Source: Chryseobacterium polytrichastri (lineage in GTDB: Bacteria; Bacteroidota; Bacteroidia; Flavobacteriales; Weeksellaceae). Taken from it: a stretch of 64,000 nt of DNA. Made by a program: the position numbers and the translations under genes. Positions 1 to 8,676 of the stretch are shown here, piece by piece. The notes beneath the pieces are model-generated. The model saw only the letters and a program-made list of their open reading frames with translations, searched no databases and was not told the origin of the DNA. Numbering within the stretch: the stretch's first letter is position 1; every line of letters starts with the position of its first letter. The stretch is from NCBI RefSeq assembly GCF_900142445.1, contig NZ_FRAV01000003.1, forward strand, positions 1 to 64,000, in the 5' to 3' direction.

Positions 1-156
1 TGCACCTGTCGTTTGCCATGGAGTAGAAGATAAAGTCTGTGATGGGGTCAGTTGTTCTTCAACGGTTAAATGATCATCGTCGTTCGAACAAGATAATGCA
101 GTTGCAGTTAGTGTGAAAACTGTCAACAGATAAAATAATTTTTTCATTGTGTTCAT
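1..156 (-). CDS. Putative lipoprotein, N-terminal part (runs off the window)
   Basis: Reading leftwards from 156 there is an open frame of 52 codons to the window edge. It starts MNTMKKLFYLL, continues through a hydrophobic stretch and reaches LSC followed by SNDDD. This is a lipoprotein signal peptide with a lipobox cysteine near residue 23 and an acidic tail, common in exported Bacteroidota lipoproteins. A second in-frame ATG at 147 (MKKLF) is an equally good start. The visible mature part is too short to assign a family. Confidence 0.6.
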   Translation of the reverse strand, partial: MNTMKKLFYLLTVFTLTATALSCSNDDDHLTVEEQLTPSQTLSSTPWQTTGA

Positions 157-296
157 AATTTATGCTTTTTGTTTTAAGGTTGTAATTGATATTTTTAATC
201 CAATTATTAACCCTTATTTTTTTTTAGGTTTTTTGATTTCTTTATCTAATATAGGCAGGTTAATTAAATAGAATTTTGAATAAGTGTAATTTACAC

Positions 297-2306
297 TTAT
301 TTCACCATAATTTTTTTTGTTATTGTATCTCCGTCTTGTGTGATTTTCAATAAATATATTCCTGTGGAAAAACTATGAACTGATACTTTATTTATGCCCA
401 ATTCCAATTTTTGAGACGGAATCAGTAGCCCTCCTGAAATGTCATATAATTCATAAGTGGAATTTCGTGTAAGTTTTGAATCAATGTTAAAATACCCTTG
501 ACTTACAGGGTTAGGATATACTTTTAATTTATTTTCAGAAAGCTTTGTTTCATCAGTGGCTAATTGTCCGCTACCAATGCCAACTGCATACCATGCATTT
601 ATATTCTGTATCAATTCATTACTATTAAAGCCATATAAATCTACGGCTGCCTGCCTTGTTGCATTGTAAGCATCAATATAGGTACTGTTTGGAGTAAGAT
701 AGTTCATCAATGCTCTGTAGATAACTTTCTCTGCTTTTTGAATTCCTATACCATTGACGTTGTAAGCATTTCCAATGTCATTTGTTCCAGAACCTCCTTC
801 TGATAATAGATAGAACCAAAAATTCCCCACACCACTATTGATATGAACCCCGCCATAGTCGTTAGAACTATCAGGAACAACATTGGTATTTGCCCAATAG
901 GTGCCATGATAAGTATCCGGTTGTTTAGGATTTTGACTATTTGATGAATTTGGATCTGCCATATTTCTAAGATAGCTTGGAGAATAAGAAGGCATTAATC
1001 CCTCTCCAAGAGTCCAGTTAGGATTAATTCCAGAGTAAAATTCGATGGCAGTTCCCATAATATCAGCAATAGATTCATTTAATGCTCCCGATTCTTTTTC
1101 ATAGTTTAGTCCTCCTAGGCCGTTTCTTCCAATAACAAGATGTGAATACTCATGTCCGGCAATATCAAGGTTAACTAATGGCTTCATGGAAGGATTACCT
1201 CCTAACTCGCCATTGCCAAAGGCCATAAAAACGACTCCTCCCTCATCTATTGCAGCAGCATTTGTACCATTAGGAGGAAGAGAAGGATCATCTCCAAACA
1301 GATTGAAGTTAACGTTATAATAATTTGTAATAGGAGCACCGTTTCCATCGTAACTATTTCTATTATGCCTTAATAGATAATAATCAAAAGATTTTTCCAT
1401 TCCCCAATGCACTTCTACCGGAGGTTTAGTGGCATTGGTCATAAAACTGGCTGTTGTGTTTATATACTCGGCACTTCCCGTTAATAAATCTGCTACCGGA
1501 TCATACCCTCCATCAAGGTTGGTTGCATCTCTTGTATGTACTTTTCTGGCATTATCTTTTAGACGGTATGCATTATTATAAGAATCTACTGTAATCTGCT
1601 GATTTCCTTTATTAAGAGTAGAACTTACAGAAGGTGTATCTGTGTGATATACCTTTGAATTTTTTTTCAGGACCTTACTATTAGAATTATCAATATAATA
1701 TGTAAAAGCTTTTAATGACTTCACAGATAAGGCTCCTATTTTAGATGAGTAATAAGTGTTGACAACTCTTTCGTTATCCACTTTTGTAATTACTGTTTCA
1801 AAATCAGAAAACTTGATGTCATTACTTCCTAAATCTTTTGAGATAATAGATTTAATATTATCTTCATTTAGAGGATTTCCTATTTGTGTATTAATATTGG
1901 CAGTAAATTCACCATTAATATATGTTAGATATCCATTATTCTCATGGAAAATAATAAACTCATCCATTACTTTTATATTTTTATAATAGTGTTGATAAAC
2001 AGAATGTTTTATTCCTAATGTATCGGTGTCTTCTTTAATAAGTTTAAATGTATGATGAGGGTCCGCTCCTAACCATTGATTCAAATTTTTCAATAAATAA
2101 TCTTTTTTCAAATGTAATCCAACAGGATTAGCATAGAAGTTTCCCATTGAAGATTGTATCGATAATTTTGGAAGAACAATATTTGATGTCTGCTCAGTAT
2201 TTTTCCTGTCTTGAGCATAAATAACACTAGGTTGTAAATAAAAACTTGCTCCTGCAAGCAAAAAACCTACGATAGTTTTTTTTGAAAAGGGAAATGTCTT
2301 TTTCAT
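297..2306 (-). CDS. Secreted M4 (thermolysin-like) metallopeptidase with T9SS sorting domain
   Basis: 669 aa from the ATG at 2306. I chose this over an upstream Met at 2357 because MKKTFPFSKK opens a good signal peptide ending near YAQ and because the promoter at 2384-2411 then leaves a normal leader. The order is signal peptide, propeptide (FTP/PepSY-like, about residues 60-240), M4 catalytic domain, and a C-terminal T9SS sorting domain (about 600-669, starting VYPNP). Zinc and catalytic residues are visible: HEYSH (H385, E386, H389) and GALNES giving the third ligand E411. The family hydrolyses peptide bonds on the hydrophobic side. The T9SS tail predicts export across the outer membrane. 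It is transcribed alone. Strong family call; substrate unknown. Confidence 0.93.
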   Translation of the reverse strand: MKKTFPFSKKTIVGFLLAGASFYLQPSVIYAQDRKNTEQTSNIVLPKLSIQSSMGNFYANPVGLHLKKDYLLKNLNQWLGADPHHTFKLIKEDTDTLGIKHSVYQHYYKNIKVMDEFIIFHENNGYLTYINGEFTANINTQIGNPLNEDNIKSIISKDLGSNDIKFSDFETVITKVDNERVVNTYYSSKIGALSVKSLKAFTYYIDNSNSKVLKKNSKVYHTDTPSVSSTLNKGNQQITVDSYNNAYRLKDNARKVHTRDATNLDGGYDPVADLLTGSAEYINTTASFMTNATKPPVEVHWGMEKSFDYYLLRHNRNSYDGNGAPITNYYNVNFNLFGDDPSLPPNGTNAAAIDEGGVVFMAFGNGELGGNPSMKPLVNLDIAGHEYSHLVIGRNGLGGLNYEKESGALNESIADIMGTAIEFYSGINPNWTLGEGLMPSYSPSYLRNMADPNSSNSQNPKQPDTYHGTYWANTNVVPDSSNDYGGVHINSGVGNFWFYLLSEGGSGTNDIGNAYNVNGIGIQKAEKVIYRALMNYLTPNSTYIDAYNATRQAAVDLYGFNSNELIQNINAWYAVGIGSGQLATDETKLSENKLKVYPNPVSQGYFNIDSKLTRNSTYELYDISGGLLIPSQKLELGINKVSVHSFSTGIYLLKITQDGDTITKKIMVK

Positions 2307-2383
2307 AAGTATGTAATTTAATAATCCATTAAATGATATTTTGTTTAGGTAAAACACTATACTACTAACTTTATATTACATGG

Positions 2384-2411
2384 CAAAACTACAGATAAAA
2401 CGACCTATCAA
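2384..2411 (-). promoter_or_regulatory. Promoter of the M4 metallopeptidase gene
   Basis: On the minus strand the sequence reads TTG (2411-2409), a 17-bp spacer, then TAGTTTTG (2391-2384). This matches the Flavobacterium-type consensus TTG-N17-23-TAnnTTTG exactly. Transcription would begin near 2377, leaving a leader of about 70 nt before the ATG at 2306. Confidence 0.7.
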
Positions 2412-2450
2412 TAGTACGCAATAGTACGCAATAGTACGTAATAGTGCATA
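2411..2450. repeat. Four tandem copies of a 10-bp unit abutting the -33 element
   Basis: The unit ATAGTACGCA is repeated at 2411, 2421 and 2431 (last base changed) and more weakly at 2441. The period is one DNA helical turn, and the array begins at the -33 TTG of the metallopeptidase promoter. This is the geometry of stacked direct-repeat activator sites. The binding protein is unknown. Confidence 0.75.
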
Positions 2451-2599
2451 GTACATGGTATTTCACTTGTTTTCTAGAAAAATGATGTAATGATATTTTT
2501 CAAAAAAGTAAACTAGGGAAGTTGAAATGTTATTTTGTAAAATCACCGAGTTATTATCACCTTAGAATTTACCAAACAATAAATATTATAGAAATTCTT

Positions 2600-2880
2600 C
2601 AAGTGCGGAGTGGCCTCAGCCACCTTCTTCAAAGAATTGCACTAAAAAATACTCAAGACGGAATTGAGTCCACATCTCGGTAATTAAAGGAACTAAGGAA
2701 TCCATTACTGAAAATGACTTAGATGAAAAAAGAATCAAGAAAGTGAAGTTGTAATTTGTTACGAATAGGATAGAAACTTTTAATATGTTTTACTGTTACA
2801 TTATAAAAAGATTGGAAAATATCATTATTATCTTCTTTTTCAAAAGGAAAGAAAATAAGTAATATTTATGGAAAATAAGA
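2600..2880 (+). pseudogene. Relic of an IS256-family transposase gene
   Basis: Three pieces in compatible order resemble the N-terminal third of IS256-type transposases. FFKELH-stop-KILKTELSPHLG begins at 2625 (family pattern: ...LxxELxxHLGY). Next is SEVVICYE-stop-DRNF around 2745-2780 (family: EVPRDRNGxFEP). A weak match to the DKVISMYAKG segment lies near 2835. Stops interrupt every frame, so the gene is dead. I see no terminal inverted repeats. The rest of the 2451-3115 gap shows no credible gene. Confidence 0.45.
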
Positions 2881-3115
2881 AAAAGTATAATTTGAAATTT
2901 TATTCGAATATTTCTCATAAGTGTAATTATCCATAACTTGCATGTTTTGGGGATTCTAATAATTCAATCATAAAATCATCCATTAATACCAAAATATACA
3001 TTTTGAGAGAGTTTAAATATACTATACAAAAAATTAAATTTATAAATTTAAGTAGATTCTAACATTCTATAAATTACTAATCTAGTAATGAGTTGGCTAC
3101 ATAGATCTACATTAT

Positions 3116-4594
3116 TTAAAAAGTTGAAACTGTAAAATATAATTCTTTTTGACTTTTAAGTTTCATTTTTTTTATTACCCTATATCGCCTGCTTTCTACA
3201 GACCTAATACTTGAATTTGTATGAATAGATATTTCTTTGATTTCTAAATTCATTTTTATAAGCGAACAAAAATTAATATCAGATATATTGAGCTCCGAAT
3301 AGTTATTTTTAAGTGATTCATGAAAAGACGGGTAAACTTTTTGGAATTCTAAATAAAAAATATTAATATCTTCCTTTACTAAAGATGTTAATTTTTTTAA
3401 AGCTTCTAACTCATTATGGGTAGAGCTTGTACTCTTATTAATAGTGACCACTCTTTCTTCGGAAAGACTATCAGTTTTTGTTTTAATTCTAAAAATATTT
3501 CGCCGAAATAAAAATAGGGTAAGGCACAATATACCAGCAATTATTAGAATGCCAATATTCACTGCATTCCATGTGGTGCTCTTTTTTGTTTTCCCAAATA
3601 TTTTGAGATTTATTTTATGTATAGTACTAACATTCCCCGATTTTTTTTTAGTCTGGTTAATTCTATCTACTAACTTTTTATATTTCCAAGAATACTTTGC
3701 TGCATTTTCAAAATCCTGTATCTTACCATAAGCTAAAGAAATCATCGGATAGATATCCTCCAATATATAAATATTACCATTGGTTTTTATTATAGATTCA
3801 GAGAAATAATGAATAGCTTCTTGATAATTCCCAGCCATATATTCCATATGACTCTTTATTAATAGTCCTTGAATAATAAAACTTATATTTTGATAGGAAA
3901 CCAAAAGTCTGTCAATTTCTGTAATATTTGTCCTAGCTCCTACAGAATCTCCAGAAATAATCATTGACATTGTCAATGACTCCAACGCATAGATTCTCAA
4001 TCCTTTTTTTCTCTTATTGGATTCATCGATTTTTAAAGATGCCTCATAGGCTTTCTTTTTCACAGACAGAATCAAATTTTTATTTTTAACAATATTTTCT
4101 GATAGTAAATCTGCTTCTGCCAGTAAAATATAAATATCATTAACTCTTTTATTTTCATCATTATCCACCAATTCATTATATTCTTTACAACTAAGCAAAA
4201 TGTTTTTTGAATCTTCAAGATAATCTAATTGCAAGAGGAGTTTTTGATAAACTAACGAGATGCGGCATAGCATATTATAATCCCGAATGGATTGGGCTAA
4301 GTCTATTCCTTCACTTATTTTACTAAGAGCAGTATTAAAATCACCATTCAAATAATAGATTTTAGCTTCCTCAAAAAGAGAAGTAATCTGTCCTCTTATA
4401 AATTTAATATCACGAGATAAATAATATAACTTCGTTGTTTGAGCTAGAATATTTTTTTGCTCAATTGTTCCCTCTGTATAGCTTCTATCAATTAAAGAAT
4501 TTAAACTATCAATCTCTTTTGTTGTCTTTTGTGAATATACTTTATTGCACGAAAAAAAGCTAAAAGCCATCAATAAAATTAACTTGGCCCTCAT
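3116..4594 (-). CDS. TPR-containing membrane-anchored transcriptional regulator
   Basis: 492 aa from the ATG at 4594, where MRAKLILLMAF starts an export signal; an upstream Met at 4639 is possible. The N-terminal 330 residues are helical repeats of TPR type (for example AGNYQEAIHYFSESI). A single membrane span follows (about residues 345-365), then a cytoplasmic linker and a C-terminal LuxR-like helix-turn-helix (final 60 residues, with TNSSIRSVESRRYRVIKKM). This architecture is common in Flavobacteria and implies periplasmic sensing coupled to DNA binding. The targets are unknown and no operon partner is present. It is bordered by transposon debris on both sides. Confidence 0.75.
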   Translation of the reverse strand: MRAKLILLMAFSFFSCNKVYSQKTTKEIDSLNSLIDRSYTEGTIEQKNILAQTTKLYYLSRDIKFIRGQITSLFEEAKIYYLNGDFNTALSKISEGIDLAQSIRDYNMLCRISLVYQKLLLQLDYLEDSKNILLSCKEYNELVDNDENKRVNDIYILLAEADLLSENIVKNKNLILSVKKKAYEASLKIDESNKRKKGLRIYALESLTMSMIISGDSVGARTNITEIDRLLVSYQNISFIIQGLLIKSHMEYMAGNYQEAIHYFSESIIKTNGNIYILEDIYPMISLAYGKIQDFENAAKYSWKYKKLVDRINQTKKKSGNVSTIHKINLKIFGKTKKSTTWNAVNIGILIIAGILCLTLFLFRRNIFRIKTKTDSLSEERVVTINKSTSSTHNELEALKKLTSLVKEDINIFYLEFQKVYPSFHESLKNNYSELNISDINFCSLIKMNLEIKEISIHTNSSIRSVESRRYRVIKKMKLKSQKELYFTVSTF

Positions 4595-4670
4595 CCTACA
4601 GCCAATCCAACAATAAAAAATATAAAAAGCTGATAACATGTAGTATTTAATTTATTTTTAATCATTCTGT

Positions 4671-4785
4671 GTTTTTAGAATAAATTATTAGTTACTGTTA
4701 TTTAGATTCAAATAATTTATTCTCTTGCTCCAAAAAACAATTATTATGCCAGTAAAATTTAGTAATTAATGTTATTCTAAAAACG
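4671..4785. repeat. 12-bp perfect inverted repeat abutting the left end of an IS3 copy
   Basis: GTTTTTAGAATA at 4671-4682 is matched by its complement at 4774-4785, immediately before the IS3 element boundary at 4786. Similarity decays inward for a further 10 bp or so. It may be the ends of a small older insertion into which the IS3 element landed. The second IS3 copy at 8917 lacks this flank, so it is not part of that element. Confidence 0.5.
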
Positions 4786-4837
4786 GAGTTGCTAACTTTG
4801 TTAGGACACAATTCTTATACTCTTTATCTTTAAGAGT

Positions 4838-5129
4838 ATGAAAAAGGTCAGAAAAAATTACAGTTTAGAGTTTAAAATCCAAGCTGTATCTTTAAGTGAG
4901 CAGCGAGGCAATGTATCCTCGGTAGCTGAAGAATTGGGGATTTGCAAAGAAAGTCTAGTCAATTGGAGAAAACTTTACAATGAAGGTAAACTTAGCAAGG
5001 AAAAACAAATATCCTCAAATCCTATAAGGGAAGAATTACTGAGGCTTCGAAAGGGAACTAGAAGAAGCAAAGCTTAAACCTGACATCTTAAAAAAGGTGG
5101 TAGGCATCTTCTCCAAGAGAGACGGGTAA
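4838..5129 (+). pseudogene. IS3-family transposase OrfA, frameshifted
   Basis: The protein starts MKKVRKNYSLEFKIQAVSL with an IS3 OrfA helix-turn-helix (VAEELGICKESLVNWRK) and should end ...[14 protein letters not shown]. Compared with the copy at 8970, an extra G in AAAGGG near 5053-5055 throws the frame after LRLRK and gives an early stop at 5077. The original stop is at 5127-5129. Confidence 0.85.
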
Positions 5130-5158
5130 GATATAAATTTATCAAAGAACACGCTAGA

Positions 5159-5536
5159 ATGTTTCCTGTCGGGAAGATGTGCGAAGTCTTAAAGGTAAGT
5201 AGGAGCAGTTTCTATCATTGGAAGAAGATAAAACCTACTATGCAATCAGAAAGAAGAGCTGTTTTATTTGCGGAGATCTTCAGTATTTATCATTGGAGCC
5301 GTGGCAGATATGGTAGCCCCCGGATTGTCAGGGAACTGGAATCAAAAGGAATAAAAGCTTCTCGCCCTTTTGTAGCAAAACTGATGAAAGAAAGAGGTTT
5401 AAGAAGTATTGTAAAGAAGAAATTTAAGAAAACGACTAATTCTTCTCACCGATACCCCGTTGTAGAGAATTATTTAAATCAGAATTTTCAGGTTAAAAGC
5501 AGTAAAGAGGTCTGGGTATCTGATATTACCTATTAA
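5159..5536 (+). pseudogene. IS3-family transposase OrfB, truncated
   Basis: 125 codons with the IS3 OrfB N-terminal region: [17 protein letters not shown], then [15 protein letters not shown] (HTH_21-like), ending at [11 protein letters not shown], where the rve/DDE integrase domain should begin with its first aspartate. Intact OrfB proteins are about 280 aa, so more than half, including catalysis, is gone. The cut coincides with the junction to the reverse-oriented IS3 fragment. Confidence 0.85.
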
Positions 5537-5668
5537 AAATGTAGCGTAAAGAGTATATAAATTTTGTCTCAAAAATAGTTGCAAGTTCAGTTTTTGTCTT
5601 TTATAATAAGCTTGCTTACTGTAGCCAAACAATCGGCAGATATTCTCCGTTGAAAGAGTCGTATCCAA
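5537..5668 (-). pseudogene. IS3-family OrfB stump
   Basis: The frame opens MDTTLSTENICRLFGYSKQA, typical of the OrfB N-terminal helix-turn-helix (…LCRLFGYSRQAYYKR). After about 44 codons it runs into the reverse complement of the neighbouring IS3 copy. No integrase domain remains. Confidence 0.7.
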
Positions 5669-5670
5669 CC

Positions 5671-6021
5671 TTATTCCCTGGATTGATTGGAACCAGACTT
5701 TTTTACAATCCCAATCTTAAGCTCTCGTTCTGCGATTTCTATAAATTTTCTGAATACTTTGAGTTCTTCTTCCTTTTTAGCTAAAGCGGCTTCGAGCTCC
5801 TTAATCTTTTGTTTCTGTGGATCTTTCATAGGTCTGCCTTTACTTAATTGTCTTTCATAAGTAAAGTTACCATATTTAACTAACCATCTGGGAATGCAGG
5901 AATGACCTCGAATATTATAGAGGGTCTGTAATTGTGATTTTGTATATAATCCCCGTTCATATTCGGAGACAACTTGCCTTTTAAAAGCCTCACTGTATTG
6001 ATGAACAGGGGCTAATTTCAT
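5671..6021 (-). CDS. IS3-family transposase OrfA (intact but orphaned)
   Basis: 116 aa. The N-terminal helix-turn-helix region (YSEAFKRQVVSEYERGLYTK; LQTLYNIRGHSCIPRWLVKYG) is followed by a leucine-zipper-like coiled coil (KIKELEAALAKKEEELKVFR), the classic OrfA layout. The frame is open, but the OrfB partner immediately downstream is truncated, so at most a DNA-binding protein would be made. Confidence 0.85.
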   Translation of the reverse strand: MKLAPVHQYSEAFKRQVVSEYERGLYTKSQLQTLYNIRGHSCIPRWLVKYGNFTYERQLSKGRPMKDPQKQKIKELEAALAKKEEELKVFRKFIEIAERELKIGIVKKSGSNQSRE

Positions 6022-6082
6022 TAGTATGACTGGTTTTTAAGAGTTAGTAGTCAACCTTTTTCAGGACGAGACATTGAAATAA

Positions 6083-6110
6083 AAAAACCGCTCATTATTG
6101 AACGGTTTTT
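6083..6110 (-). terminator. Rho-independent terminator of the toxin-immunity pair
   Basis: AAAAACCG and CGGTTTTT arms enclose a small interrupted inner stem. On the minus strand it is followed by a run of seven T. It lies 13 bp after the stop codon of the 155-aa gene. Confidence 0.8.
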
Positions 6111-6123
6111 AATATTAGTTAAT

Positions 6124-6591
6124 TTATGCTTTTTCCAATTCTTCTAATATTTTATCCATAATTTCTTGGATAGTAAAATATACAATGTCGTTTTTTGAAT
6201 CATCATATTTTTCATTATCATTTTGAACAAGAAATTTGGTTATTTCTGGAGTTTTATCTTTAAATTTCAAACGAATAATTCCTCCATATCCTCTAGGTAT
6301 AACACCAATATTATCCCCTTTCTTTAAAGAAACAAAATCCATTTCTGCATCTATTTTTTTATACCCCTTGACATCTTTTCTTCTAAATACTACATTAAAT
6401 TTTGTTCCAACTATAAAATCAAAATCGCTATTGTTATTTTCCAAATAGAGTTGGTTTTCCTTATCTATTTCAGGTAAGCTATGATTTTTAATAGCTGATT
6501 CTTCATAACATCTATGTGAAAAGAGAAAAGGATTAAAAACTGTCTTTTGTTCGTTAAGATTTTCAATAATCTCATTTGTTAGTATATTCAT
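6124..6591 (-). CDS. Putative immunity protein for the upstream ADP-ribosyltransferase-like toxin
   Basis: 155 aa, no signal peptide, no membrane segment, charged and mostly beta-strand-like in the middle (FNVVFRRKDVKGYKK). I do not recognise a family. The functional idea is contextual: it starts 3 bp after the stop of the 678-aa gene, shares its terminator, and the pair is isolated between IS remnants. Small uncharacterised genes directly downstream of polymorphic toxins usually encode the neutralising partner. It could equally be an unrelated cytoplasmic protein. Confidence 0.5.
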   Translation of the reverse strand: MNILTNEIIENLNEQKTVFNPFLFSHRCYEESAIKNHSLPEIDKENQLYLENNNSDFDFIVGTKFNVVFRRKDVKGYKKIDAEMDFVSLKKGDNIGVIPRGYGGIIRLKFKDKTPEITKFLVQNDNEKYDDSKNDIVYFTIQEIMDKILEELEKA

Positions 6592-6594
6592 GAT

Positions 6595-8631
6595 TTATTT
6601 TTTTAATTTAATAACTTTTGTATAAAATTCTTGTGCTTCCTTAGGTGTTAATTTTATAGTTTCTTCTAATAACATATTACTACTAGGAATTGAGTTGCTG
6701 GTAATTGTTTTTGGAATATCTAATCCATACATTTCATTTATTAATTTTCTGGCATCCTCAATTAAAATTTCTTTTACAACAAAATTAGATAAATTTTCAG
6801 GAGATGTATTAACAATGACTTCTAATTCTTTAGCTACTCTATAATTAGGGGGACTTAAGTTTAGTCCTTTTAAATTCTTTGGTAGATACACTTGTAAAAC
6901 TCCTTTTGTTCCAGGCTTAGATGAGGATTCTATTCCAAAAATAATAGCTCTTATCGGATCTGTTGAAGTTGAAGCCCCGTATTCTATTGAGTTAAGGTTT
7001 CCTATAAAGATTTCTCCATTTATACTTTTTGTTGTTCCTCTGAAAAGTACTTGTATCCCTACTTTCTCCAAATCCTCAGCCATTACATTCTGATCTACTT
7101 TTTCTAAAAATACTATAAGTTCTTCTACCGTTTTTATTTTTCTACCACTAAGAATTCTTGATAGGATAGCTGCTCCTCTTGCAATTCCTGCCCCTACTTC
7201 TGGTAGCAATCCCGAAGCAATATTATTGAGAATTTGCCAAAATTCTTCATCTATCTTTTTATTGGTAAAATATTCAGCAACAAAACAAGGGATATACAAT
7301 TCTTTACCATTTTCTAAAACCGTTTTCATAGGGGCAAATGGTAGTTTAATCTCATTTCCAATCTCTTTTTCGTCAGTTCCAATATTATACTGGTCAAATA
7401 AAAACAATGCAGTACCAATCTTGTATTTTTTTTCTTTTTCTAAATAATAAGCAAAGCCAGTATACTTTATGTATGAATCGTTTTGTTGGTTAGGAGTTCT
7501 ATACTCTTCATAGTCAAGGTCAAACTTCCAAGCTTGTTCAAGCTCTTTGTTTGTCCAGTTCTTTAAGCCAATTCTTGAAAAAGATGTAATTAATTCTTCA
7601 ATATATTTATTGCTGAATTTTTCAAATATTTTGCGAATAGGATCAGGATTTTTATTGATTTGATTGTACCACCAGTTTGGATTTTTTACTCCTTTCAGCA
7701 AGTTAATAATCGAAATATTTTCATTAGTACCAGATGTATTAATACTTTTTTCAGAAAGGGAGACGAAATCTTTCCAAAGCGTTTCATCTGTAAGAGTTTC
7801 TAAGACAAAATCAGGAATATTTTCATATAAGCCATCAATAATATCAGGATTACCTTTTGCTGTAGCAAAGAAATCTAGATAATAGCGAGTAATCGATTTC
7901 TTCATTGATTCCGCATTAGAATATCCCTTAACAATTCGTAAAAATTCTACAAATGTGTCAACATTTGATGTGAATAGTTTAATGGCTACATATTCATCAT
8001 TCAACTTAAAGTCTGTAGGATCAGATGTTTGTTTAGTTTCTGTATCTTGAAATTTTTTATCTTCTCCGTCTTTATAGATAAAGTTAAGATTATAAATTAC
8101 CTTGTAATTGTCAAAATAGATTCCAAAAGTGTAAGAATTGCTTAATAAATTCTTTCTAGTATTTAATTTGGCTAAGTCAAAAGTTGCCTGAACTTCTTTC
8201 TCTGCTTTTTTATATACAAAAGGGTTATTATTTTTAATAGTACTGTATACAGGGGTATTAAATGTAGAAGATCCTGAATAAATGGTTTTGTCTCCTAAAA
8301 AATAAATTTCTGGATTAAATAAAAATGCTTCTATTAGACCTAGTTTTCCTTTTAAATGCTCTGCAAGAAGTTCATAATTAATCCCACCTGTATAAAAATC
8401 TTCAGATAATGCATCGTAATCTTCCGTAGTAGGTTTATAAAAAGCACTTTTCTTTCCAAAAGGTGTTCTTAATGCATACTTATTGGAGATTTCATCAAAT
8501 GTTTTGTTGGTTCTTATGCCTTCAAAGGAGTCTTTTCCTTTCCCTAATATTTCTTTGCTTAAATCTTCTATGGAAATGATATTAAACTCTGAGAGGTCAT
8601 CCCTCCATTCGTCATCAAATAATTTTTTCAT
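6595..8631 (-). CDS. Large protein with C-terminal ADP-ribosyltransferase-like (R-S-E) domain; candidate polymorphic toxin
   Basis: 678 aa. Residues 1-460 match nothing I recognise and carry no signal peptide. Residues 468-495 form a Gly/Ala-rich hydrophobic linker (LLPEVGAGIARGAAILSRIL). The C-terminal 150 residues carry the three R-S-E hallmarks of ADP-ribosyltransferases in the right order and spacing: Arg531 in VLFRGT, the Ser-Thr-Ser of GASTSTD (554-556), and an E-x-E at Glu602/Glu604 in AKELEVIV. Known R-S-E enzymes transfer ADP-ribose from NAD+ to arginine or another target residue. With a small gene 3 bp downstream this fits a toxin-immunity cassette. How it would be delivered is not evident, since no secretion genes are present. 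Confidence 0.65.
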   Translation of the reverse strand: MKKLFDDEWRDDLSEFNIISIEDLSKEILGKGKDSFEGIRTNKTFDEISNKYALRTPFGKKSAFYKPTTEDYDALSEDFYTGGINYELLAEHLKGKLGLIEAFLFNPEIYFLGDKTIYSGSSTFNTPVYSTIKNNNPFVYKKAEKEVQATFDLAKLNTRKNLLSNSYTFGIYFDNYKVIYNLNFIYKDGEDKKFQDTETKQTSDPTDFKLNDEYVAIKLFTSNVDTFVEFLRIVKGYSNAESMKKSITRYYLDFFATAKGNPDIIDGLYENIPDFVLETLTDETLWKDFVSLSEKSINTSGTNENISIINLLKGVKNPNWWYNQINKNPDPIRKIFEKFSNKYIEELITSFSRIGLKNWTNKELEQAWKFDLDYEEYRTPNQQNDSYIKYTGFAYYLEKEKKYKIGTALFLFDQYNIGTDEKEIGNEIKLPFAPMKTVLENGKELYIPCFVAEYFTNKKIDEEFWQILNNIASGLLPEVGAGIARGAAILSRILSGRKIKTVEELIVFLEKVDQNVMAEDLEKVGIQVLFRGTTKSINGEIFIGNLNSIEYGASTSTDPIRAIIFGIESSSKPGTKGVLQVYLPKNLKGLNLSPPNYRVAKELEVIVNTSPENLSNFVVKEILIEDARKLINEMYGLDIPKTITSNSIPSSNMLLEETIKLTPKEAQEFYTKVIKLKK

Positions 8632-8676
8632 AAGCTGTGCTTTAGTTGTTAATATTTTAATTAAATGTTTCTAAAT

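Larger units (their letters stand above)
4786..5536 (+). mobile_element. Degenerate IS3-family element, copy 1 (left end, orfA, 5' part of orfB)
   Basis: The left boundary is set by identity with a second copy beginning at 8917 (GGAGTTGCTAACTTTG onward). The element carries orfA and the first 125 codons of orfB in the -1 frame relation typical of IS3. It breaks off at 5536, where an oppositely oriented IS3 fragment begins. The catalytic DDE core and right end are missing, so it cannot move by itself. Confidence 0.85.
5537..6073 (-). mobile_element. Second, different IS3-family element, truncated, opposite orientation
   Basis: On the minus strand this begins at 6073 with TGTCTCGTCCTGAAAAAGG, a terminal-repeat-like end starting with TG, followed by orfA and a stump of orfB. 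It is fused directly to copy 1 of the other IS3 type. Its OrfA differs from that at 4838, so this is another subgroup. No right end is present. Confidence 0.75.

Noticed and set aside
2411..2450. Short CRISPR-like array
   Set aside because: Units are 10 bp with no spacers between them, and no cas gene is near; a tandem operator-like repeat fits better.
4838..5536. Active IS3 transposon with programmed frameshifting
   Set aside because: The extra G in orfA is absent from the other copy, and orfB lacks its whole catalytic domain and the right end.
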